Source: Holophagae bacterium (GTDB lineage: Bacteria; Acidobacteriota; Holophagae; Acanthopleuribacterales; Acanthopleuribacteraceae). Taken from it: a stretch of 64,000 bases of DNA. The first letter of the stretch is position 1. Every line of letters starts with the position of its first letter. The notes beneath the pieces were generated by a model that searched no databases, was not told the DNA's origin, and saw nothing but the letters and a program-made list of their open reading frames with translations. Of the stretch, positions 29,201-36,912 are shown one piece after another. The stretch covers positions 186,001 through 250,000 of the forward strand of contig JAUIFE010000003.1 of assembly GCA_030429565.1 (NCBI GenBank), in the 5' to 3' direction. The position numbers and the translations under genes are program-made.

Positions 29201-32200
29201 CTGCGAGCCGCCAGGGCTGGTAACCGAGGTGGTAGCAAAGTCGCCGGTGCCGCGTGTGGCAAAGGAAACAAACGGCAGATCGATGCCTGGCGGCGGTTCA
29301 AAACCACCGACAAAGTTAACCGCCACGGTGCCGCCAAAGCTACCGGTACCGGCAGTGCTCAGCACGTCAACCCCGGGTGTGCCGCCGTTGTCTTGGATGT
29401 TGAGGTTTAACACGCCGCCTGCGCCTTGGCTGTAATCGCCGGTCACGTTGAGCTGTTCTGCCGGTGTACCGGCACCGACGGTGACGGTACCGTTGTTGGT
29501 CAAGGCGCCCTGGAACACGCCCGGCCCTTGTAACGTGGCGCCGGTCGGCAAGGTAAACGGTTGGGTGACCGTGAGCGTGCCGCTTTGGAGATCGATGGCG
29601 GCGGTGGCGGTGGCGGTGAAGGCGTTGTTAAATAAAATGCGGTCGGCGGCGGCCACCATGGTGCCGCTGAGCGTTGTGGGGACGCTGATTTGGGCCGAGT
29701 TGGCGCCGGTTTTGTTGATCAGGCCCGCTACCGCCAGCGAAGGTGCCGCACCGGTGCCCACCTGGATCTGACATTCGGCCAGGTTCATCTGGCCGCCGGC
29801 GTCGACCGTAATTACGGATCCCTCTCCGACGACGATGATGGCTCCGACACCGGCGTTGAAGGAGGTGCCGGTTGCGACGTTTAATGGTGTCTGGGACAGC
29901 GTGTGGGTTGTGGCCCCCAGCACGTTGAAGTTGGCCGTACCGCTCAGGTTGAGCGGGCCCGGGCCTTGAATGGTGCCGTTGAGCCAGTTGAAGTTGTTGC
30001 TGATGGTGACGGCGTTGTTCGGCTGGAACGAACCCGTGTCCAGTTGGAACTGGGCAAAGTTACTGGGGATGTCGACGGCCAGGCTGCCGCCGGCGCCCAC
30101 TTGGACTGTGCCGGTCAGGGTGGGGGCGACGGTTTGGATCGCGGCGTTGGCACCGTTGACCAGTAAGTTGCCGGCGCCGGTCAAACCACCGGTGAAGGTG
30201 GCCGTTCCCTGGGTGGCCTCGAAACCACCGCCGGCGCTGATGTTGATCGCGGTCGTTGCCGCAATGGCGGCGCGTTGCGAGAAAATACCGCCGGTAATGT
30301 TGAGTGCGCCGTCAACGGCGGTAGACGCCTCGCAAAAGAAGGTGCCGCCCGCGTTAACAGTGGTGGTTGAACCGCTACCCAGCAAAAGCTGCGGTAAGCC
30401 GGCTGGTGCCGTGATCGCCGGTGTGCCGGTAATGTTCAAGGCGGCGCTGTCGCCGACATTGATTTCCGAGGCGCCGGTCATGGCAATCGAACCGCCGCTG
30501 AAGTCGATGGCGCTGAGGATGGAAACGGTGAAACCGTTATCGATGGTTTTGCCGGCGGGCCCTTGAATCGTCGAATTGGGACCGCTGATGTTGATGGCCG
30601 GGCTGGGCATGGCGCTGAGGCCGTCAAAACCGCCGGCGAGCCAGGTGAACTCACCGCCCATGATCACTTGACCGGGTCCGGTGATGACGCCGCCGTTGAG
30701 AATAAAGGGGGCGGTCGCGCCGAAACTCCAGCCGTCGCCAGCGGCGCTGACGATGCCGCCGAGCAATTCGGTGCTGCCGGGACCGGTCATGACCGCGCCG
30801 CTAAACAATTTGTCTGCGCCGGTTAGCAGTAGGTTGGTATCAGTGTCCAAGTTGCCGGAAGCGGCGAAGGTCCCGCCGCCGACCCAGCGGAAATCGCCGA
30901 AATCCAGGTTAAACGCGCCGTCGACCTGCATGTCACAGACCACTTCGGTGACGGTTCCGGCCGGTTGTGGGTTCAGCGGGCTGTTGAGAATGGTGGCCGG
31001 GGCAATCAGGTTCAGGGAACCGACGCCGTTGGGACGACCCGCATCGGCCTGCAGGCGTGCGCCGGCGTACATTTGGAAGGTGCCCGCCGTGTGGTTGATT
31101 TGCGATGCTTCTTCCACCCCGAAAATGGCGTCTTCAAAGATGGTGATCGTGCCGCCGTTGTTGGAAAGAATGGCGCCGTTGTTGAGTTCCTTGGGGTCGG
31201 CCGACTGGACCTCAAGGTTGCAGCCTGCGCCGCATTCCAAGGTGAAGGGGCCGGTCACCGAACCGCCACTCCAGGCGGCCGGGCCACCCAGCGAAAAGGA
31301 GGCGTCGCCGGTAATGTTACCGCCGATAAACTGCACGTTGCCGGCAAAGTCGTGTGGGTCGGTGTTAAAGGTGACGTTGCCGTCGATGATCAGATCACCG
31401 GTGCCCACCAAGGTGGCACCGTTAAACGCGAACTGGTTGGCACCGGCAAATTCAACGGCCGCTGTGCTGTTGGACGTTAAGGTCGAGGCCAAACTGCCGC
31501 CCTGGCTAAACACCAGTTTGGCGGCCGAGCTGGAAATCCCCAAGCTGCCGTCGCGATCCACGAAGGGCAGGTCGAAGCCAAAATCGCCGCCTTGGGTTTT
31601 TTGAACATCCGCAAAGTTTTGGAAGGACGACGTGCCGATTTGCTGAATCAAACCGTCGCTGGCAATGTTAAAGGTGGTGCTGCAGTTGATGGTGGAATTG
31701 TCCACTTGAATCGCACCCGGGCCGGTAATCGAAGCGGTTGAGGCGCTGTTGAGGTTCAGCGTCGATCCGCGCAGGGTTTTGGTGCCGGCGCCGGTGAAGG
31801 TTACCGAACCGGTTGATTCCGACGAAATGACGGCGTTATCGATCAGGCCGCCCAGCCAGTTAAAAATCGTTTCCACCGAGATGGCGTTGCCGTTGCCGGT
31901 GATTTGACCGGCTTCCAGCGAAACGGTGTCCGACTGAAAGGCGATTGCTTGGCTCAGGGCTATTTCGCCGCCGGTAATCCGTGTCCGACCGGTGATCACG
32001 TTGCCGAAGTTGTGAATGCCGCCCGCGAAGGTAACCGTGTCGTCAATACCGAGCGTGGTGTAGGTGCCGTTGTGAGCACCGCCGGCCTCCAGCGCCAATT
32101 CAAAGGCGTTGCCAATCGAAACGGTGCCCAGGTTGTTGAACGTGGCTTGCACGCGAACCAGGGTCGGCGGCATTTTGGTGCGCGGACTAATGGGTGCTGC

Positions 32201-32932
32201 GCGACCCGGAATGGCTTGCCCAATGTAAAGAACGCCGTTGTTGGTAAAGGTGCTCGGTCCGCCGACCGAAACGAAAATATTCGAGGTGGCGGCAAGCGCC
32301 ATCTCGACGCCGCCGTTGATGGTCCAACCGGCCCCGTTGTTCAGCTCGAGGGTCATGCCCAGTTGGGCGTCGAGGTTGCTTTGCAGCACTACTTGGGTTT
32401 GATCTACCGCCCATTGAAAGGGGCCGCCGATGGCGGAGCTCATGCCCGGACCCAGGTTTAACGTGCCCGGTCCGCTGACCACGCCGTTGCCCCACTGCAT
32501 GGTGCCGTTGACGTTGACGATGGCGCCGGCGTTGATGTCGAGTCGCCCGTTGCCGTCAAACGCCAAGCCGCCGGTTTGGTCGACCAAACTCGATCCAGTC
32601 GTCACCGTGAGCACGGAGCCGGTGGTGAAACTCAAGTTCTGGTTGTTGAGACCCGAGGTCAAACCGACTTGGAAATCTTGAATCGTGAAGGTACCGTCGA
32701 TCACGATGGTCGTCGGAGCGTCGTTGGTCACCAGCGCTTGGTCGTTAACGCCCGGCACCTGGGTCGGCGACCAGTTGTTGGGGTCGCTGAAGTTGGTGCC
32801 GTCGCCGTTGCCGGTCCAGGTGATGGGTGCCGCACTCAGGGTGAGACAACCTAAGACGCCGGCGAAAAGCCAGAACAGGCCTTTGCCAAACATAGAATTT
32901 TTGCGTGACCGCAGGATTGACGGTGCAATCAT
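23225..32932 (-). CDS. Giant secreted multidomain surface protein (~3,235 aa)
   Basis: The start is ATG 32932, with GGAGG six bases upstream, preferred over a TTG five codons earlier. After a signal peptide (to ~residue 38) come a long Gly/Asn/Thr-rich beta-helix-like region (~40-1640) opening with FSDPNNW and repeated as WHDPTNW near 1275, and a YVTN-like propeller (~1650-1935). These are followed by three Calx-beta repeats (~1955-2290; AGQDF, TAGSDH, EGTET), a Gly-Asp linker and PKD-type domains (~2310-2677; FYWDFGNG, FFWDFGDG). A PPC domain (~2685-2796, EPNETFDQAKPV) and C-terminal secreted modules complete it. Likely a cell-surface or released adhesin/structural protein. No protease or glycosidase motif was seen. 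Confidence 0.85.
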   Translation of the reverse strand: MIAPSILRSRKNSMFGKGLFWLFAGVLGCLTLSAAPITWTGNGDGTNFSDPNNWSPTQVPGVNDQALVTNDAPTTIVIDGTFTIQDFQVGLTSGLNNQNLSFTTGSVLTVTTGSSLVDQTGGLAFDGNGRLDINAGAIVNVNGTMQWGNGVVSGPGTLNLGPGMSSAIGGPFQWAVDQTQVVLQSNLDAQLGMTLELNNGAGWTINGGVEMALAATSNIFVSVGGPSTFTNNGVLYIGQAIPGRAAPISPRTKMPPTLVRVQATFNNLGTVSIGNAFELALEAGGAHNGTYTTLGIDDTVTFAGGIHNFGNVITGRTRITGGEIALSQAIAFQSDTVSLEAGQITGNGNAISVETIFNWLGGLIDNAVISSESTGSVTFTGAGTKTLRGSTLNLNSASTASITGPGAIQVDNSTINCSTTFNIASDGLIQQIGTSSFQNFADVQKTQGGDFGFDLPFVDRDGSLGISSSAAKLVFSQGGSLASTLTSNSTAAVEFAGANQFAFNGATLVGTGDLIIDGNVTFNTDPHDFAGNVQFIGGNITGDASFSLGGPAAWSGGSVTGPFTLECGAGCNLEVQSADPKELNNGAILSNNGGTITIFEDAIFGVEEASQINHTAGTFQMYAGARLQADAGRPNGVGSLNLIAPATILNSPLNPQPAGTVTEVVCDMQVDGAFNLDFGDFRWVGGGTFAASGNLDTDTNLLLTGADKLFSGAVMTGPGSTELLGGIVSAAGDGWSFGATAPFILNGGVITGPGQVIMGGEFTWLAGGFDGLSAMPSPAINISGPNSTIQGPAGKTIDNGFTVSILSAIDFSGGSIAMTGASEINVGDSAALNITGTPAITAPAGLPQLLLGSGSTTTVNAGGTFFCEASTAVDGALNITGGIFSQRAAIAATTAINISAGGGFEATQGTATFTGGLTGAGNLLVNGANAAIQTVAPTLTGTVQVGAGGSLAVDIPSNFAQFQLDTGSFQPNNAVTISNNFNWLNGTIQGPGPLNLSGTANFNVLGATTHTLSQTPLNVATGTSFNAGVGAIIVVGEGSVITVDAGGQMNLAECQIQVGTGAAPSLAVAGLINKTGANSAQISVPTTLSGTMVAAADRILFNNAFTATATAAIDLQSGTLTVTQPFTLPTGATLQGPGVFQGALTNNGTVTVGAGTPAEQLNVTGDYSQGAGGVLNLNIQDNGGTPGVDVLSTAGTGSFGGTVAVNFVGGFEPPPGIDLPFVSFATRGTGDFATTSVTSPGGSQLDVTYNATTAFFANGGPPTATWVGGGSTNSWHDPTNWNPTAPGPNTAAQISGTVIVEINQPAFADSLVIGGGGTPTLVINGQVLEVFTLDVQAGGELQLIDGFVTEPTVTPPPPAKAKRGIPLINTGTIEAYGNSAISLLMESSGVVNVIGNTNISPNNTNLSFDVPFTNTGTVSLNSVTNTDVGLTLAFGAQLANTGVLQVAAGQGGGRSLNMALVNNGTFEVATNTFVTGGGGGAAKRGLIDIVINNNTMTLINDAVLTLGNGDLRNNVSGTITALGSFNFLAPVEGFTNEGTIAIAGNQLGTVTIGGNFTNSGTLQYQLDGNTPTASDSLSISGSATLGGTLTTTLNNIQDGNTFNLLSFSALVGDFSVVDITPPAGLELTVTPGTTDYQVTFGTEPPITDPQVYVNDPGIPGIVSFDAATGVVNTTIPSNFASSDLATTTDGTTLIVVSPNEGVINFYDTESNQSTGIVTDFPSAFAVAVSPDNSEAWFLLGSQLGAEKRAISEIGIVDLSSRATRQIGTPSITSANAIAFNPIIREAYTVDGAGRVCVIDAVTGAELRTAQFDANFTGAIAGPAGQYLYTFDTSSGSLTRIDLNDMSLTSTNIGGNPINGTLYNNRIYVANQTGSIFVYDLSTANLDSLAIPGASNIRDVEIFEGGDIGFAIDQSGAVFDFNASSLSLGGNNGTGTIVNPLGAVDNEVRPLGTASIALAGNTASVGEGDGAVILNVARNGVDWGSINVSFATASGTAVAGQDFAVVSRTLSFANGDETIAVTVQITDDTEVEATETFTATITGATNNGIITLGSTTVSIVDNDNAVSGDVVQLTSAAYNTNEGEPNVVVAVIRGQSELTSTTSASVNVVTRDGSAVAGLDFTGINQTVTFAPGEVGPIELRIPIINDSAIEEIEQFTVALQNPVNAQLGNVASAIVLIGDNDFQTVAWTAGAQTVVEGRNTSVTVEATLGNPNPGLLSVPFSIGGTATAGSDHSLTQTSLVFPSGATRASLTFQLFNDTLVEGTETIRLQFQPTTVVPTLPSTHLITILDDDEGGDGGDGGDGGDGNTAPNTTILSPANDAEFVVGQNVQFDASGTDPEGSSLSFSWEICASNGDCRTLRGATISAAFQTPGIYLASCVAIDSEGNRDPSPARVRIRVREALPPEIEITQPSADLLNLSTGESINFIATTSNENASVRWYFINDPGEDIGQGRELTYTFRLQGRFTLVAEATAPNGLTANDYVNVLVSPENLRPVQLSITRPDPVSSVSVGEVVNFEAQVSNPDNRKKEIEFYWDFGNGIQLEGIAVTNTFTEPGRYRVTVVGTDPATDLKLQDSAVLYVFGNMPPEIDINLPTDVQIEPFGSAKRAPEAGVVYLQARVRNARGFRLKDLDFFWDFGDGRTSNQETPGRITYSTEGVYTVSLYARTRNGLISETVTRTITVREVDENTFEPNETFDQAKPVPPGNYDRQTLPEPGSTDVYRINVERDGQRIIVKINIDGTVRAELYDGLRNLLNSRIIDTQGSIQLNGLSAGDYFLRISQLSGKNKRMLSYGFSVSVLNPGLYLADIQSNETFGTEIGIVNTTNSSISVEAIAYDAEGNILERAPFTLEGNARSHQEVGEMFDGEQRDIAWVQVDATGDIAGYARTCARDGKEEYMVSAGTKLSNELFVPHIAEKVDQWFTRASVVNATDSTTSAVIVTQSVEEGANAELTLQGKFTQDQFNFVDRFGGALPVDRIWAKMNESGANNYLVGSEVFGTVDGSRVSAGLELVDTGEDNPNFTFVPNTLYFTHIARDVQQFWTGIALVNIGDTEQGVVIDAYGPAGNLVGQISRRLAPNEKLVDLATSLLQTVGSPADIDWLQVTADADIVGFELFGTHNQKQMAGLEATTGVKPNICYPFYDSTGSSFQGVSVVNVNDQPVTVTFTLYNNQGMAIQTATRQLAARQKLVETLAELMPASERNDRELPGWLEATAGAPLAGFQLIIGKDGEQMSALKAQ

Positions 32933-33110
32933 GGTATTCCTCCACAACGATCCGAACAGCGCGTTTGGCTTTCCCGGCTAAGGGTGCGCGCGCCGGCCGG
33001 CAACTGAAACGCTGATGGTTTCGTCGGTAGCGTAATCAAACGATGAATAGTGAGGCGTGAGAAACTTATGCTAACTAATCTTATAAGAAAGCTGACGCGC
33101 CTGGTTGGGT

Positions 33111-33143
33111 AAAAAATATGCCGCCGCCGAAAAAGTGGGCGGC
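33111..33143 (-). terminator. Hairpin with T run upstream of giant gene
   Basis: Read on minus, GCCGCC and GGCGGC enclose CACTTTTTC and are followed by a T-rich run ending in six T residues. It could end the lapB operon, or act as a leader attenuator ~180 bases before the giant gene start. Confidence 0.5.
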
Positions 33144-33376
33144 CGCCTCGTCCGTGCTTTGCTGCGTGCGCCGTCAACGGGACGGCTCGTGGGCTCCCGC
33201 CGATGGTCGGTCTGTCGACCCCGACACATGCAGAATTTGGTGACAGGTACACTGTTCCTCCGGGAGTCGCTGGGGGCTCCCTGTCGTCGGATGACGAGCG
33301 TTAATGCGTACGGAAGGCGTGTCTAACCCTATCGCGTTCTCGGCCTCAAAGTCAAGTTATCAACCGTTGAGGGGCG

Positions 33377-33401
33377 AAAGCGAAAGGGTCTCGCTTTTTT
33401 T
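33377..33401. terminator. AAAGCGA/TCGCTTT hairpin after lapB
   Basis: A 7-bp perfect stem with 7-base loop; seven T residues follow on +, while on minus the 3' flank is less T-rich. It lies ~40 bp after the lapB stop. Confidence 0.45.
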
Positions 33402-33442
33402 GTCTTAGTCTATATTTTCGAAGCGGATACGAATTGACTCCG

Positions 33443-34585
33443 CTATAACCGGCGCTCGTGGTAGCTGTTCATTTCATAGCAGCTCGGGCACTGGTGGTGC
33501 AGGCGCGTGTCGCGATGGCGGCAACGCCCACACTCGTAAGTGGCGCCGAAATGGATTTGGTCGCGAACCAGTTGCTGATATTGGTGAAATAGTTCGGGGT
33601 TCTCGCCCTGGCGCCACATGAGCTGCCACATCTTTTGGTGCAGCAACAGCGTTTCGGGTGCGGTTTCAAGCGCGGCGCGCAACTGCACATAGGCGGCGTC
33701 GAAATCGCCGATTTCCATCAGAAACGAGCCCAGCACTGAACGCGTGCGCCAATCGTCGGGCTCAGCTTCGATGCGCGCCATTGCCGGCAGCACAAAAATG
33801 TCGTGGTTTTCCAAGCGCATGGCGATTTTCATCAGTTCTTTTTGGTACTGCCATTCGTGGCCTTCAAAGGCGGCCTCGTGTTTCTGCAAGAAGGTCAGCG
33901 CTTTCGCACTTTTGTCGGTATAGCGCATGCAGCGCGAACTGTTAATGATGGCGGGCAGGCAGCCGGCGTCCAAGCTGAGTGCCTTTTTGAAGGCGGCGGC
34001 GGCGGGCTCGTACAGCGCCACCTCAAAATCGTGCTCGCCTTGTAAATTGCGCAGCATGGCCAGGTCCGGCTTGACGTTGCGGCCTTCTTTTTTGCCGTGC
34101 GCTTGGATCAGCTTGTAGGCACTTTCCCATTCGCCCAGCTTCATGTAGATGCGGCGCCCGTAAAAAACGGCGGTTTCACTTGCGCCCGCCACCTCAACCG
34201 CTGTTTCCAGAGCCTTTTGCGCCCGTTCCAACATGCCGCTCGCCAGGTAATCGGCGGCCAGTTCGGTGTGGATTAGGCCGCGCATGTCGTCGTCGAGGTC
34301 TTCGCGAAGGACCAAGCCCTTGTGGGTTTGTGTCGCCATTTTTAATTTACCGCGTCGGCGGAACAGCGAACCCAGCACCAAGCCGACGCCCGCGTCCTGA
34401 TCGGATTCCTGGTAGAGCAAACGCAGCGCTTCGGTCGCTTCTTGTTCGCGTCCTTCGACAAGGGTATTGAGCGCGCGCGCCAGCAAATAGGTGCGCGACG
34501 CCGTGGCTTCCTCGTGGTCCAACCACAGATAAAAGGAGTAGAGTGCGAGTAGGGCACCCGGTAGTCCAATCCAAAAATATTCCAT
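33443..34585 (-). CDS. lapB: Lipopolysaccharide assembly protein LapB (YciM)
   Basis: A 380-aa protein with the LapB layout: an N-terminal membrane anchor (residues ~1-22, FWIGLPGALLALYSFYLWL), nine or so TPR-like helical repeats, and a C-terminal rubredoxin-like zinc knuckle YECGRCRHRD...CPSCYE. In enterobacteria LapB regulates LpxC turnover and links LPS synthesis to transport. The ATG overlaps the lapA stop by one base (TAATG), so translation is coupled. It is the last gene of xerC-kdsC-lapA-lapB. Sequence features and neighbour agree well. Confidence 0.9.
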   Translation of the reverse strand: MEYFWIGLPGALLALYSFYLWLDHEEATASRTYLLARALNTLVEGREQEATEALRLLYQESDQDAGVGLVLGSLFRRRGKLKMATQTHKGLVLREDLDDDMRGLIHTELAADYLASGMLERAQKALETAVEVAGASETAVFYGRRIYMKLGEWESAYKLIQAHGKKEGRNVKPDLAMLRNLQGEHDFEVALYEPAAAAFKKALSLDAGCLPAIINSSRCMRYTDKSAKALTFLQKHEAAFEGHEWQYQKELMKIAMRLENHDIFVLPAMARIEAEPDDWRTRSVLGSFLMEIGDFDAAYVQLRAALETAPETLLLHQKMWQLMWRQGENPELFHQYQQLVRDQIHFGATYECGRCRHRDTRLHHQCPSCYEMNSYHERRL

Positions 34586-34881
34586 TATTGTTCCGGTTCC
34601 GTGACCATCAGGTCACGCAGTGAGGCCACTTCTTTTTCCAACACGGCCTTTTCTTTTTTGAGTTTGCGCATTTTGCCCTTCGTACGGCTGAGGTCGACGC
34701 CCGCCAGCACACCGGCTGCGACGACGCCGTAAATAAAAAAGATGAGCATGGCCAACCACAGTGGCAGCTCTTGGCGTGGTGTCATGGGAAACAGGATAAT
34801 GTCGACTTGTTGGGTGCCGGTATAGTAAAAAAGCGCGAACAGCACAAACATCGCGAAGATAATGGCAATCTTATTGACCAC
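34585..34881 (-). CDS. lapA: Lipopolysaccharide assembly protein LapA-like
   Basis: A 98-aa protein. The GTG start at 34881 has AAAGGAGG five bases upstream; longer open sequence 5' of this overlaps kdsC in another frame and was rejected. There are two membrane helices (~residues 4-22 and ~42-65), then a Lys/Glu-rich coiled coil (~70-95), the LapA/DUF1049 layout. It partners LapB in envelope assembly. It lies 16 bp downstream of kdsC. Confidence 0.85.
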   Translation of the reverse strand: MVNKIAIIFAMFVLFALFYYTGTQQVDIILFPMTPRQELPLWLAMLIFFIYGVVAAGVLAGVDLSRTKGKMRKLKKEKAVLEKEVASLRDLMVTEPEQ

Positions 34882-34897
34882 AACGCCTCCTTTTGGC

Positions 34898-35425
34898 TTA
34901 CTGCATCGCTTTGGCGCAGTGGTGTTTGACGATGGCGGGCCACAGCCCCTTGTCCTTGAGCAGCATCTCCGCCACGTGCCGTACCACGCCGCGACCGCCG
35001 TCAACCGGCACGATGTAATCGGCCGCTTCCTGGACTTCCACAGCACCGTCTTTGGGGCAAAAACCCAAGGCCGCCAGTTGGATCGGTGCCAAGTCGGGCA
35101 GGTCGTCACCAATGTATGCGACTTCCTCGGCGCGCAGGTCCAGTTCGGCCAGTATTTCGTTGAACGCCGTTTCTTTGTCGAGCCGGCCGGTTTTAACTGC
35201 TTCCAAGCCCAATTCTTCCGCGCGTTTGACCACCGGTGGGGACAGGCGTCCAGACAGGAGGGCAAACTTGAAGCCGGCTTTGCGCCACAGGGCGATGCCG
35301 AGCCCGTCGCGGACACTGAATGTTTTGGATTCACCCTGTTCGGTGACCACAATCGAGCCGTCGGTGAGGATGCCGTCGACGTCGGAAATGATCGCCTTAA
35401 TGTGTTGAAAACGGCTGAGATTCAT
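34898..35425 (-). CDS. kdsC: Kdo-8-phosphate phosphatase KdsC
   Basis: A 175-aa HAD-superfamily phosphatase without a cap domain. Motif I is SDVDGILTDG (nucleophile and acid/base Asp), motif II is LLSGR and motif III/IV is YIGDDLPDL. It hydrolyses 3-deoxy-D-manno-octulosonate 8-phosphate to Kdo in LPS inner-core synthesis. ATG 35425 has AGGAG eight bases upstream. Grouping with lapA and lapB gives a coherent LPS unit. The related N-acylneuraminate cytidylyltransferase-type phosphatases are the only close alternative. Confidence 0.92.
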   Translation of the reverse strand: MNLSRFQHIKAIISDVDGILTDGSIVVTEQGESKTFSVRDGLGIALWRKAGFKFALLSGRLSPPVVKRAEELGLEAVKTGRLDKETAFNEILAELDLRAEEVAYIGDDLPDLAPIQLAALGFCPKDGAVEVQEAADYIVPVDGGRGVVRHVAEMLLKDKGLWPAIVKHHCAKAMQ

Positions 35426-35492
35426 ACATGGGACTCCTGATTTAATTGCCTCTCAGTATAGACGATGGCGCGCGCTGCGACTAGGTTTCGAA

Positions 35493-36440
35493 TCAGGCGC
35501 GTGGGTGACAACGGTCGTAAACCTTCATCAAGTAATCGGCGTCGAGGTGGGTGTATTTTTGTGTCGTCGACAAGGTCGCATGGCCCAACAGTTCCTGGAT
35601 GGCGCGAATATCCGCGCCCGACTCCAACAAATGCGTGGCGAAGGTGTGCCGCAAGGTGTGCGGGCTCACCGGGTAGTGAATGCCGACGGCCGCCACGGCT
35701 TCGGCCACAATCGTGCGCATGCCCCTTGAACCCAGGCGGTTGGCGCGGGTGTTGAGAAATAGTGCGGTCGTTTGGTGACCTTTTTCTTCCAAAAATGCGG
35801 CGCGCACAGCCAAGTAATGTTGCAGCGGCGCGACGCAATTTTCGCCGAAGGGGATCATGCGTTGTTTGTTGCCTTTGCCCTCAACCACCACCAACTGTTG
35901 GTCGAAATCCAAATCGGCGATTGTCAGCCGTTCGACCTCACCGACGCGCATGCCGGTGCTGTAAAACCAGCGCAGCAGCATGGCATCGCGGCACGGCAGG
36001 TAATCGTTTTGATTTGTGACGTCCGTCACCAACCGAAGTGCGTCGTCGATGGTCAAGAAGGTTGGTAGCTTCTTTTCCTTCCTCGGGATCTCGAGATAGC
36101 CGGCCGGGTTCTGTTCAAGCAGGCCTTCGCGATCGAGATACTTGTAAAACCGTCTGATTGTGCTGACCTTGCGGGCTGTCGAGGTCGCTTTGAGTCCTTT
36201 GAGTCGCCGGACAAAACCGGTGAGATCCGATAACGTGAGCGCGCCCCAATCCTGTGATGAAAGTCGCAAATCGACATACTCCAGCAATCCTTCTAAGTCA
36301 TTTCGGTACGCAGTCAACGTGTTAGGGGATGCGTGGCGTTCCAATTGCATGTATCGCAAAAACGCCGCGATCAGATCGACGTTGGCGCGGTTACCGCGAG
36401 TCGGTGTCTGGGACGCTGGTTCGGGTTGTGATCGGCTCAT
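35493..36440 (-). CDS. xerC: Tyrosine recombinase XerC
   Basis: A 315-aa site-specific recombinase. The start is ATG 36440 (MSRSQPEP) with GAGGTAA upstream, preferred over a start 14 codons earlier. It has an N-terminal SAM-like core-binding domain (~20-105) and a catalytic domain with all six residues: Arg in STGMRVGE, Lys in GKGNK, His and Arg in HTLRHTFATH, His in LGHA and Tyr in TQKYTHL. It resolves chromosome dimers at dif in the family. It lies 67 bp upstream of kdsC in the same direction. Confidence 0.92.
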   Translation of the reverse strand: MSRSQPEPASQTPTRGNRANVDLIAAFLRYMQLERHASPNTLTAYRNDLEGLLEYVDLRLSSQDWGALTLSDLTGFVRRLKGLKATSTARKVSTIRRFYKYLDREGLLEQNPAGYLEIPRKEKKLPTFLTIDDALRLVTDVTNQNDYLPCRDAMLLRWFYSTGMRVGEVERLTIADLDFDQQLVVVEGKGNKQRMIPFGENCVAPLQHYLAVRAAFLEEKGHQTTALFLNTRANRLGSRGMRTIVAEAVAAVGIHYPVSPHTLRHTFATHLLESGADIRAIQELLGHATLSTTQKYTHLDADYLMKVYDRCHPRA

Positions 36441-36912
36441 GTCGATTACCTCGATTGTCTGAAACTTTCGCCGTTTCACCACCTTTGCCGAAGATTTGTC
36501 ACAAAATCAAGCAAAAATGAGGGCCGGCGTAAGGGGAATTCGCGATGCCGCCGTTTCCAACATAGAATAGCGGCATTGTCCTTTCTTCCCACGGTCGTTT
36601 TTGTTTTTGACAAATCCGCGGCCGACGTTTTCTGACTGTTTCGGTTTTATGGCCGGCTGTCCCGTGAATGGGTCACCGTCCGCGTACCGCCGCGTTGGTG
36701 GATCGCACGACGGTTCACTGGTACGGGAATATCCACGGTTGGACATTGTTTATCTAGAAACACCCACTGCTGACGCCCTTTCGGCGTTGTTCTACTTGAA
36801 TTTGGGGTTTGCCTCGGGTCGGCATCGCCGTCGTTGGCCGGCATGTTCTGCGTTTGCGTGCGACCCGCCCGTGAGGGCGCCCGTCACAATAATTGGTTTT
36901 AGGGAGTTGTTT
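36441..36912. other. Intergenic region between xerC and secreted cytochrome-like gene
   Basis: This 472-bp divergent spacer holds an ATGCCGC/GCGGCAT stem with an 18-base loop (36545-36576). The frame of the downstream gene stays open through much of it, but no ribosome site or signal peptide supports an earlier start. No other gene was seen. Confidence 0.5.

Larger units (their letters stand above)
32933..33442. other. Intergenic region upstream of giant secreted protein gene
   Basis: This 510-bp spacer separates lapB from the giant gene on the same strand. It contains a minus-strand hairpin with T run (33111-33143), a second hairpin with T run (33377-33401), and a GC-rich segment (33150-33330) with several possible stems that I could not match to a known riboswitch. 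Promoters for the giant gene must lie here. Confidence 0.5.

Noticed and set aside
23225..32932. Many long plus-strand open frames opposite the giant gene
   Set aside because: They follow from the high-GC, Gly/Thr/Val-rich composition of the real gene; none has a signal, ribosome site or domain resemblance.
33150..33330. Possible riboswitch upstream of the giant secreted protein gene
   Set aside because: The minus strand has an ACGCAGCAAAGC string that recalls the c-di-GMP-I riboswitch core, but the remaining conserved segments and pairings do not fit. Left as an unassigned GC-rich leader.
34882..35352. N-terminal extension of LapA to 255 aa
   Set aside because: It would overlap kdsC in another frame. 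The GTG at 34881 has an ideal ribosome site and gives the normal LapA length.
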